NCBI GenBank assembly: GCA_023014485.1
Contig: JAJOZX010008821.1
Coordinates: 5,001 to 69,000, forward strand
From: Bathynomus jamesi
Lineage: Eukaryota > Arthropoda > Malacostraca > Isopoda > Cirolanidae
Direction: 5' to 3'
Length of the DNA stretch: 64,000 nucleotides
The notes below the pieces were generated by a model. It had not been told where the DNA came from. It did not search any database and saw only the letters and a program-made list of their open reading frames with translations. The translations under genes and the position numbers were made by a program. This document shows positions 55,560 through 64,000 of the stretch, in pieces (the first letter of the stretch is position 1; each line of letters opens with the position of its first letter).

Positions 55560-57837
55560 TTGAGGAAGGAATGAAGTTTTTTTGGCTTTCTGTCTGTGTT
55601 TTTCTTCGGGCACATCTCACTTCAAACACCAGCAATAGTCCGCCAGCATATTGATATCCCAGTTTCCCTGGTACCTCTCTTCCATTATTTTGGTATCTTG
55701 GTGAAATCATTCACCCTGTTCCTCACTATAATCCCTGCAATTTTCAGGAAAATAGTCCAAGTGGGACCACAAAAAGTGCATTTTTATGGACATGCACAAC
55801 CCATGAGCTTTGAAAGCTTCCATCAAGTTTTCGACAACAGACTCGTATTCTGGACTTCTACGCTTGCCAAGAAAATCAGTGACAACTGATTTGAATGCCT
55901 GCCAGGCATTCTTCTCAGTTGGAGTTATTGCATTTTCAAACTGAGTATCCTTGATCAAAGTTCGAATTTGAGGACCATCAAAGACCCCAGCATTTAGTTT
56001 AGCATCAGATATATGAGGAAATTTACTCTCGAGATATCGGAATGCTGAACCCTCCTTATTCATTGATTTGATGACATTTTTCATCAAGCCCAGCTTAATA
56101 TGAAGTGGTGGGAGCAAAGTTTTTGTTGGTGGTACAAGGGGCACTGAAACGACATTATGCGACCCAGGTTCAAAATTCTCTTTGGATGCCCATTCACGCT
56201 GTGCATAGTGCTTCTCATCTGCTCGGCTATCCCATTTGCAGAGGAAACATGGGTATTTCGTGTATCCCCCTTGCATTCCCAATACAAATGCCACAATCTG
56301 AAAAAAAATGAAAATATTTAAAGAATTTAGAGAATTTGTTCTATCAGATAAAAAAATCTATGCATTGGACTGCATCACTTCTTTGGGGAAGTTAAGTGTT
56401 TTTATACGCTCTCAAATAACCTTTGGAAAAACAACATAGTCAATAGCAATAGTTTACTTATGATATTAGTATTACCTTCAAATCTCCACAGATCCTCCAG
56501 TTATGTTGGTCGTATACGAGAGATCCAGTAAAATTTTCATGTTATCGTAGCTCTCAGTAAGTTGTACGGAATGTGCTACAGGGACTGATGCAACCCTATT
56601 CCCAATGTTGAGAAGTACTGCTTTCAAACTTCATTTATACAAGTCTATAAATAGCCTCCATTCTGATGCGTTATATGACAGGCCCAAGGATTCGATTAGC
56701 CCCTCAACATTGCAGCAGTACACTAAGGAAGAGGTATTTTCGTGCACTGCAAAAAACTTGCGGAATTCTTCCTCTCGTTTCCTATACCAGGAGAATGTTG
56801 TTCCCGGAGCCAGCAAGTTGTCCTCTCGAAGTCGTGAGCCCAAGATCTCAGCAGCTAATTTGGAAAGTCCTAAATCCCTGGTAAGATCATTAAGTTTGGC
56901 CTGGTTGAGAGGCCTCGGCTCATTTGAAGCGGTATTTTGAGGTATATACGATTGGGACTGGTCATTGGCATTGATCATTGATTCATCATCAGAATCATCG
57001 AAGTCCAGGGTTTGAGGTGGGTCGGGTATTGGAATTCCAGGACCATGGGGTACAGGTCTCATAGTAGAAGGAATATCAGGGTATACAACAATGTGTTTAT
57101 TTTTCTTGTTAACTCCTGAAAATAGAAACACAGAAACATGGATATAAAACTTGCATATGAAATAGAAGAAGCATTCAGACAGTGGTGGCTCGTGAGGGAA
57201 GGCTGCAGTCTGTAAGATATGAAATAGGTCAGTGGAGTCTGTAGATTTTCTTTCTTTTTCATTCATATTGTCCCTTTGGGGACAATATGAATGAAAAAGA
57301 AAGAAAATATACAATCATTGTATATGTAAATGTAACTTGTATAACAATATGTATGTGTAAATGTATTTTCTATAACAATATGTATATGTAAATGTATGAT
57401 TACCATTATGGTGAATATTATGCTATATATGGTGAATATTACATTATGGTGAATATTACATTATGGTGAATATTATGTCAAGTTTCATATGAGGATTTCA
57501 AAATATTTAAGAAAAATAAATTTATAAGCCCACCTTGGAGGTTTGTCATGCAGAAATAGCAATCTGTCACGTGATCCTTTCCTTCTCTCCAAATCATGGG
57601 AATTCCAAAAGGCAAATATTTCGCTCTGCCTTTGCTCCATCTTCTCAAATTTTCAATGCACATCTTGCAGCACATATGAGGGGCGAAATTTTTGTCTTGG
57701 TCCCCTAGCTTAATTCCAAAGTATGCTCTATACATTGTCTTCACAAATTTAGTGATTTGGGACTGGTTATTTGGCATGGTAACCATCCCACATATGTAGC
57801 AGAATCTATTGGGATCATTTTTACATGCTCTATTCAT
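55560..57837 (-). pseudogene. uncharacterised conserved protein gene inside a TA-flanked element
   Basis: Exon 1 (57837 to about 57530) encodes MNRACKNDPNRFCYICGMVT, APHMCCKMCIENLRRW and DCYFCMTNLQG, a Cys-rich zinc-binding N-terminus, then a GTGGGC donor. Exon 2 (about 57117-56477) encodes GVNKKNKHIVVYPDIPSTMR and an acidic stretch; a GTAATA donor ends it. Exon 3 (from about 56299, after a TTTTTTTCAG acceptor) encodes VLGMQGGYTKYPCFLCKWDS, LLPPLHIKLGLMKN and YSEEQGE. A TGA then interrupts the frame before FHQDTKIMEERYQG, and another before the end. I know this as a widespread, uncharacterised arthropod protein family. Its role is unknown. At least two of the stops could have arisen from CGA codons. 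Confidence 0.75.
57245..57308. repeat. perfect 30-bp palindrome with 4-base loop
   Basis: Arms 57245-57274 and 57279-57308 are exact reverse complements, centred on TCCCTTTGGGGA. It lies at the 5' edge of intron 1 of the 55560-57837 gene, next to a hAT-like end (CAGTGGTGGCTCGTGAGG, about 57179). A short tandem repeat (TATGGTGAATATTACAT) follows at about 57410-57478. Confidence 0.9.
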
Positions 57838-58924
57838 TATGAAATATTTTATCTATATGCCTGAAAAGTAAAAAAAGATATTATACAAGTGAAACAAGTG
57901 ATGATAGATGTTACTGTTCCAATTCCGCTTTGACAAAATCACAAAAAATTATATTTTACTTATGAGGCCATAGCCGGATAACCTGAGCTGATTGAGGAAA
58001 ATGGATTGCAGATTCGAAATCAGCAGGAAATCCTCTATAAGAATCACTTACAAAACCCTTGACAGCAAAATTGATGCATACCAGTGTAATGATTTACTTT
58101 TATGTTTCATAACATATAGTATAGTCTCCTGTATACTTATTACTATTTTCTTATAATGAGTATGGGTGAAAGAAAACATATCACCATACTTTTGATGAAG
58201 GGCTTTAACAAAAGTCAGCTTTGCTGGTAGAAAATTACGGACATTTTCTGACAACTAGGCAGTTGGTCATAATTTTTTTCCTGAAAAAAGGCCTTGAAAA
58301 TAGGGGTGCATCTTATACACTGAAAAATACGGTATGTAACATTCTTTATACTCACTAATGACATAATTATCTAAAAATAAACTAATTTTTCATCAAAAAA
58401 TAAATAAATATTGACACAACCACTGCTTGTAATACTACCTATATTTTTCTATAAAATCCTGAAAATATGAAAAAAAAATTTCAATATAAATAAATTTGTA
58501 CTGACTTAAATCTTTGTTAAAAACAAACAAAAAAACAAACTGTTCAGTGATCCAATCAAAATTTAATAACTGGTTTGAGTGAACTGGACCAAACCAGTCC
58601 CAGCACACCCCTGGACTAAGAATACTATGGATCTGGATGTTCCCTAATCAGGCCACCATCTCTGTGTGGTCTGAAATAACACTAGCATTATCTATATATA
58701 AATATTCAATGTAAATTTCATATTTACATTTAGGATAAACAGTTCTAATTGTGGCATATGTGCATGTATTAATATGGCTTCAAATACAATGCTCCCAAGA
58801 CCATTCTATTTTTACAAATTTTGAAAATTCCTTGTTGCCCAGTACCCTAAAATTTCATTTACTGCATGACAAATTTTCTTTACTAGGTGACATTCATGTC
58901 ACCCACTCACTAGGTTAAAAAATG

Positions 58925-59069
58925 CTCTGGGCCTAGTGGTTAAGATGCTGGGCTGCTGGTGGGGCATGGTTTGGATTCCACATTAAACTGTAGGTCTAAG
59001 GTGGAGTGAAAAGCTTGAAATTTGTCAATGAACAATTTGGGCAGAAGCGAACTAAAGGTTAACCAAAAG

Positions 59070-59070
<1 letters not shown>
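58925..59070 (+). mobile_element. tRNA-derived SINE
   Basis: A-box-like TAGTGGTTAAGATG (58934-58947) and B-box-like GGTTTGGATTCC (58968-58979), 34 bp apart, match an RNA polymerase III internal promoter. The tRNA-unrelated body runs to the (TA)n at 59075. No tRNA structure is intact, so it is not a tRNA gene. Confidence 0.7.

Positions 59071-59074
<4 letters not shown>

Positions 59075-59128
<54 letters not shown>
59075..59128. repeat. (TA)n microsatellite
   Basis: TA dinucleotides between the SINE and the Tigger derivative. Confidence 0.9.
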
Positions 59129-59131
<3 letters not shown>

Positions 59132-60850
59132 GTGGCCCCTGGTTTATGCATTTTCAGAGTTATGCAGTTGACAAATTACTAACACTTTCACTTTTATGCA
59201 CACCCTTCTTTCAGAATTATACTATTCATTTTCAGCCAACTTTTTGGTTGTGAAGTTGTCAAGAATGTTTAAAAACATTGTTATTAATCAAATAAATGAT
59301 TGTAGTTTGGTTTATATTTTTACTAGTTTTACATTATTTTGGCATTTATGTATTATACTTGACTTGAATAATTTTCTTTTAAAAACATGAAAATTTTATT
59401 TTCAAAAAGAAAAATTGTGTAATGCATTACATCATTTGGTACCCAGCAAATGGCAACACTGAGGCTAGTTTGAACAGCGAAGCCATAGGTGGTGGTCATT
59501 TCTATATTGTGTATTGTTTTAATGATTTCTTGAATTTTAAAACATTATAATGGTGCCCCCAATGAAATGTGCTCTTCCTCAATCCATGAAAGTTAAGAGA
59601 AAGCGCAAATCAATCACACTTAGTGAGAAGATTGAAGTAATTAATAAACTTGAAAAAAGTGACCATATTCTTGATATAGCCCATTCTACAGGCCTAGGTG
59701 AGTCAATGATTAGAGACAATGCAAGTAAAATTAAAGAATTGGTTGAATGCGTGCATCCATTGGCAGCATCAGTTGTTAGTTATACAAGGAGTAATGTGAT
59801 GGAAGATACCTTCAAATCATATTATTTGCGAAGGACTTGCAAGAAACTAATTCATGCTACTGATGATGAGGGCAAACCCTCCATCAGTGACTTCTGGAAG
59901 TCTTTTACCATAAAGGATGCCATTGATGCAATTTCTGAAAGCTGAAGTCTCCCAGGAATGCATGAATGGTGGGTGCATGGTGAAAAATGGCTGAAAATAT
60001 TTCTGCTGCAAGAAAGGAAATTCTTAATTTGGTCAAGAGGGCCAGTTTTGACAATATGGAAGATGATGACATCCTTGAAGTCCTTGAAGCTGATGAAACT
60101 GATCTGACCACTGAGGATCTAGAGCAAATGGAGAAATACTGTATAGTGAAGAAGAGGTTTCTGACCCAGAGACCAGCATGACTTTCAAAAGTGTTCACAG
60201 TACAGAAACTTCATGAGTTCTTTCAAAAGCTTAACTCAGCTCTCAATATCCTATCTCAAGAGGACTTTGATTTCGTGAGAAGCAGCAAGGTCCGATGAGC
60301 AGTTGAAGCTGCTGATGTAGCTTGCTACCAAATCATGCTTGATGACAAAGTCTGAAACACAAAGCAGCTTAGCTTGGACCAGTTTCTTGTGGAACATAAT
60401 CCAAAGGATTTTAAGCCATTAACATCTGCCACTTATGTTCATTCATCATCTGTGCAAGAAGTTTCATCAGATGATGAATAAATCCTCCATTCAGTGTCCT
60501 TTGTACATAGACTTTGTAAATACTTTGTTATATACATACTGTTAGGGAATTAGGAATTAAGAAGACATCTTTACTCAACCAAACCCTCCCTGTAATGATT
60601 GACTGAATATGTATAAGGTAAGATTAAACATAGTGTTTTTGTACAATTATTGGTTTTGCTGGTTGCTTTATTTAGCAATTTATATACGTATTTTAGCTCT
60701 ATAGTAAGAGTAATGTCTTCTATGATTGGTCTGGGAATGTAACAAAATTTATAACATGGGTTTCTATGGGATTATTACTCTCAGTTTGTGATTTCAGTTT
60801 ATGCATCAATTTCCAGGAATGTAACTACCGCATAAATCAGGGGCCACCTG
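59129..60850 (+). mobile_element. Tigger transposon, internally deleted
   Basis: The left GTGGCCCCTGGTTTATGC and the right end, reverse-complemented, GTGGCCCCTGATTTATGC, with TA at 60851-60852 and TA repeats on the left, define a 1.72-kb element. Confidence 0.85.
59550..60481 (+). pseudogene. Tigger transposase lacking the catalytic core
   Basis: From ATG at 59550 a pipsqueak/CENP-B helix-turn-helix is readable (SITLSEKIEVINKLEKSDHI, then LDIAHSTGLGESMIRDN). At about residue 84 it jumps to the C-terminal part (DTFKSYYLRRTCKKLIHATD, FWKSFTIKDAIDAISES). The whole DDE core with all three aspartates is deleted. After a stop at 59945 the tail is readable in other frames (MAENISAARKEILNLVKRAS) to SSVQEVSSDDE at 60481. 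Confidence 0.85.
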
Positions 60851-60852
60851 TA

Positions 60853-61331
60853 TAAATTAAAAACCCAAATTTCATTCTATGTGGCAGCTGTAAGACCAAC
60901 AATTTGATACCCCCCACATATTAGAGGGTATGGCAGACCTAAACCACACATGCAAACATAGAGATGCATGTTGAACTAGCCCTTAACTCATTTCTTCACA
61001 TTGGTGTGATGCAAAGTATAGGTTGCATTCAAGCCTTTTATAATAAAGTACAAAAAGACTCATGGTTTAAAGAAACGTTGCTAGAAAATGAATGAATTAT
61101 CCATGTTTATTTTAATCTGAAAATATTTTGAGGTAAAAGGCAATGGTAAGAAAAGAATGGTGTGAAAATATGAGTAAATTAGAGAACTTTAAAAAAATAT
61201 TTTGGCATTTGATTAGTAAAATTAACATATTTCATTGCAAGGAAATATAAACCTTAAATATCATGGTCTTTAGCTGAGTAATTTGCTGATAAATTGAGTG
61301 TTGTAATTAATTTTATGCAACTCATTTGCAG
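60853..61331. other. intron end with a hAT-like MITE fragment
   Basis: Bases 60855-60960 match the MITE at 52493-52730 in inverse orientation. The rest is AT-rich intron leading to the acceptor CTCATTTGCAG at 61321-61331. Confidence 0.6.
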
Positions 61332-62664
61332 GGATCGAAACTAAAGCAAAACTCAGAAACAAAATCAGAACCTCAAAGAACTAAATCTTTTGGCTTTTGG
61401 AAACACACACAAAATGATTGCACTCCAACTTCGAATAATGTCATAAATTTACTTAATATTGAGCAGAATGAAAACCAGTTCATAGGAGAGAATATATTCA
61501 GGTGTTCTGTTTGTCCATATCAGACACAACACAGAGGAAATTTTGAACAACATTTAAGAGTTCACACTGGAGAAAAACCTTTTAAATGTGATATTTGTTC
61601 TTACACTGCATCACGAAAAGGTACTCTTAAAGACCATTTAATAATTCATACTGGAGAAAAGCCATTTAAATGTTGTGATTGTTCTTACACTGCAGCATAT
61701 AAAAGTAATCTTAAACACCATTTAAAAGTTCATACTGGAGAAAAACCTTTTAAATGTAATATTTGTTATTACACTACAGCATGCAAAAGTAGTCTTCAAA
61801 AGCATTTAAGGGTTCATACTGGAGAAAAGCCTTTTAAATGTGATATTTGTTCTTACACTGCAGCATACAAATTGAATCTTCAACGACATTTGAAAGTTCA
61901 TACTGGAGAAAAACCTTTTAAATGTGATATGTGTTATTACACTGCAGCATGCAAAAGTAGTCTTAAAAAGCATTTAAGGGTTCATACTGGAGAAAAGCCT
62001 TTTAAATGTGATGTTTGTTCTTACACTGCAGCATATAAAAGTACTCTTAAACACCATTTAAAAGTTCATACTGGAGAAAAACCTTTTAAATGTAATATTT
62101 GTTATTACACTACAGTATGCAAAAGTAGTCTTCAAAAGCATTTAAGGGTTCATACTGGAGAAAAGCCTTTTAAATGTGATATTTGTTCTTACACTGCAGC
62201 ATACAAATTGAATCTTCAACGACATTTGAAAGTTCATACTGGAGAAAAACCTTTTAAATGTGATGTGTGTTATTACACTGCAGTATGCAAAAGTAGTCTT
62301 AAAAAGCATTTAAGGGTTCATACTGGAGAAAAGCCTTTTAAATGTGATATTTGTTCTTACACTGCATCACAGAAAGGTACTCTTAAACAGCATTTAAAAG
62401 TTCATACTGGAGAAAAAAGTTTTAAATGTGGTATTTGTTCTTACACTGCATCACAGAAACGTAATCTTGAATACCATTTAAGAGTTCATACTGGAGAAAA
62501 GCCTTTTAAATGTGATATTTGTTCTTATACTACAGCATACAGAACTCATCTTCAACGACATTTGAGAATTCATACTGGAGAAAAACCTTTTAAATGTGAT
62601 ATTTGTTCTTACACTACATCACAGAAAGGTACTCTTAAAGACCATTTAAAAGTTCATACTGGGG
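61332..62664 (+). CDS. C2H2 zinc-finger protein, main finger exon
   Basis: The exon opens after acceptor CTCATTTGCAG in phase 0, matching exons 1-3. A 59-residue acidic/polar lead (SETKSEPQRTKSFGFWKHTQ) precedes 14 contiguous C2H2 fingers, each 28 residues with standard HTGEKPF linkers. Fingers follow C-x2-C-x12-H-x3-H; many share SYTAAYK or YYTAACK. All zinc ligands are present. Such tandem arrays usually bind DNA; the target is unknown. Fingers 3-6 and 7-10 are a tandem duplication. The array is cut after finger 14 by an insertion at about 62665, after which an in-frame stop ends the frame at 62723; two more fingers follow at 63151. There is no effector domain in this exon. Confidence 0.85.
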
Positions 62665-63150
62665 ATAGGGGATTTGAAAGAATACTTCCCATGTGGTCCC
62701 AGGGTGTCGTAAAAGGCGACTAAAAATAAGGGACAGGTGCCGGGGAAACCCCTCCCACCTGTATGTAGCTTTCCACAAATAAGAATGGGACGTAATGTCT
62801 ACTAAGGAAAGCTCACACACTGGCAGGACATTACCCAGGATAAAAAGGTCCCTTCAAACCACTTACACACCAGGGTGGGTGAGGAGAGCAATGGTGCAAC
62901 TTTTCTCAGTACCAGAGAAGAAACTTCACCAAAGGGATCAATGTGGGGGATCCCACCAGGTCAAGGTTTTGACCCTGGACCCCAGCAGTTACATCAGACA
63001 ATGGGCCCAACAAGAAACATATGTCAGTATGACACAATAAATTGGACCATTGGAGAAAAGAAAAGAACTTAATCTTAGCAGCAAATCAATGCTAGGCTAA
63101 GTTCAGATATAGTTGAAGTGTTTGGCTTTGGGTGAAAAGCCTCACTTACA
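62665..63150. mobile_element. ~485-bp retroelement-like insertion in the finger array
   Basis: Finger 14 ends HTGDRG where HTGEKPF is expected, and finger sequence resumes at AAATGTGATATTTG (63155). Between lies non-finger DNA starting GATTTGAAAGAATACTTCCC and including GTGTCGTAAAAGGCGACTAA, a motif I associate with retroposons in many invertebrates. About a dozen bases of the finger linker appear lost at the junction. No splice sites bound it, so it is not an intron. Confidence 0.65.
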
Positions 63151-63321
63151 GCTATTAAAAATGTGATATTTGTTCTTACACTGCATCACAGAGAACTCAT
63201 ATTTATCAGCATTTAAAAGTTCACACTGGAGAAAAACCTTTTAAATGTGATATTTGTTCTTACACTGCAGCACAGAAGAGTCATCTTCAAAGGCATTTAA
63301 GAGTTCATTCTGGTGTCATAA
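63151..63321 (+). pseudogene. displaced last two zinc fingers
   Basis: Codons from 63154 encode KCDICSYTASQRTHIYQHLK, VHTGEKPFKCDIC, SYTAAQKSHLQRHL and RVHSG, two complete C2H2 fingers of the same series. They are separated from the upstream array by the 62665-63150 insert. They end at 63321, where LINE sequence begins, so the natural C-terminus and stop are not visible. Confidence 0.8.
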
Positions 63322-63571
63322 AGAAACTTGGAGACAACTTGCTAAGGCAGGGAAGATACAGCAGAGAACTAGAAATGGATTATATAGGTAAGATCCCTGG
63401 AATGGCTGAAATGGGACAGTGAAAGGTTGATCCTTGGGGCACAAGACCAAGCAGTGTATACCAACAGATTAAAAAAAATGGCTGGCATTAGTAATGATGA
63501 TAAATGCAGATTTTGTGAAGCCGAGATCAAAAGTGTAGCACATCTATCTGGGAGCCAGACCCTGCTGACTT
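63322..63571 (+). pseudogene. LINE polymerase C-terminal zinc-knuckle fragment
   Basis: One frame reads WLKWDSERLILGAQDQAVYT, NRLKKMAGISNDDKCRFCEA and EIKSVAHL. AQDQAxxTNxxK followed by C-x2-C and then H is the typical C-terminal knuckle of several LINE clades (R2/Dong-like and others). A stop follows near 63571. It directly abuts the zinc-finger remnant. Confidence 0.75.
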
Positions 63572-63689
63572 GAATGGGTGGAATCAAAGGCTTTTTGTCT
63601 CATCAATTCACCACCTATTCACCACCTCTTACTGAGTGTCTTCAATCCCTCTCTCTCTTCACTATCACTATTATAACAGACACTGCTCT

Positions 63690-64000
63690 TCTGAACTCTC
63701 TATCTGCATGCCTCCCCCTTTAAGGAGAGCATGCAGCACTTGACTTTCTACACTTTCTCATTCCTTTTCTATTGAACACTCTAATGCAAGGGTCAATCAG
63801 TACTTCATCTTTCATCTACTCAACTGGTCAACTCTGGAAAAATCTTCCTCAATCCATCTTTCCTCCTGTCTAAGCCCTCCAATCTTTCAAACGCAGTGTG
63901 TCTAGGCATCTCAAAAAAACTGGACCTTGATTTTGGCTCTTTTTTATCTTTTATTGGGGAGGGCACTTTTGCAGGTGTTCACCTTTGGCCCCTCCTTTCT
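63690..64000 (+). pseudogene. LINE 3' end, second copy of the 17713-18160 family
   Basis: The sequence (CCTTTAAGGAGAGCATGCAG; CATCTACTCAACTGGTCAAC; GGACCTTGATTTTGGCTCTT) matches the reverse complement of 17720-18010. It covers the polymerase C-terminus and 3' UTR with stops, and is truncated by the window end. Confidence 0.75.

Larger units (their letters stand above)
55029..58332 (-). mobile_element. 3.3-kb element with Tigger-like ends carrying an uncharacterised gene
   Basis: Ends CCGTATTTTTCAGTGTATAA are identical when the right end is reverse-complemented (about 25 bp with one difference). TA at 55027-55028 and 58333-58334 flanks it. The only gene inside is the minus-strand multi-exon gene at about 55560-57837, which has no Tigger-type DDE motif. 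Confidence 0.85.
54890..58613. mobile_element. hAT-like MITE split by the 55029-58332 element
   Basis: The left CAGGGGTGTGCT (54890) and the right end, reverse-complemented, CAGGGGTGTGCT (58613) form a 12-bp inverted repeat. The flanks GATTAAGG and GACTAAGA agree at 6 of 8 positions, a decayed 8-bp duplication. Without the insert the MITE is about 0.42 kb. Confidence 0.65.

Noticed and set aside
1..64000. CRISPR arrays, bacterial defence systems, operons, tRNA or rRNA genes
   Set aside because: The sequence is eukaryotic; no regularly spaced repeats, cloverleaf structures or rRNA signatures were seen.

Overview
The window is AT-rich eukaryotic nuclear DNA from an invertebrate, most likely an arthropod. 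This rests on spliceosomal introns, a C2H2 zinc-finger gene, a BEL/Pao LTR retrotransposon, CR1/jockey-like LINEs, DD41D mariner, Tigger/pogo and hAT DNA transposons, Penelope-like ends and long (TA)n tracts. I cannot name the species. No bacterial genes, CRISPR array or tRNA/rRNA gene was found.

The only convincing host gene lies on the + strand. Three small phase-0 exons (15947-16105, about 16380-16466, 18490-18714) precede a large C2H2 zinc-finger exon starting at 61332. If they form one gene, about 42.6 kb of intron is filled with nested transposons. The finger exon is itself broken by a retroelement-like insert (62665-63150) and runs into LINE debris (63322-64000).

Left part (1-15.3 kb): a hAT 3' end, a Tigger inserted in another TA-targeting element (888-3073), a diverged tandem repeat, Penelope-like palindromes, a fold-back repeat (5114-6008), a DD41D mariner (6037-7397), two members of a 'TAGGGTG' transposon family (3847-4833, 7407-9897), a 377-bp MITE and two hAT relics. 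Middle (20.2-51.7 kb): a Tigger relic split by a composite of an unclassified long-TIR transposon family. A + strand 5' fragment (E2, 20314-27747) abuts a minus-strand copy (E1, 27748-50482). E2 carries a Tigger and a third TAGGGTG element. The E1 coding region is cut into two pieces about 15.9 kb apart by CR1 LINEs, a fourth TAGGGTG element (33639-37021) and a young BEL/Pao element (37399-44641). Right part (51.7-64 kb): hAT MITEs, a mariner relic, a Tigger-like-ended element carrying an uncharacterised multi-exon gene (55029-58332), a tRNA-derived SINE, a deleted Tigger, and the finger exon.

Three families stand out. First, the TAGGGTG elements encode a divergent hAT-like protein with apparent D, D, C(2)H and E motifs; the 8- and 9-bp target duplications of two copies are supported by paralogous empty sites within the window. 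Second, the E1/E2 family has long terminal inverted repeats, possible TTAA target sites and an uncharacterised protein. Third, the 55029-58332 element has Tigger-like ends and TA target sites but no transposase I recognise. Many reading-frame breaks are single-base indels, and the two BEL LTRs differ mostly by single-base indels, so some may be sequencing or assembly errors.
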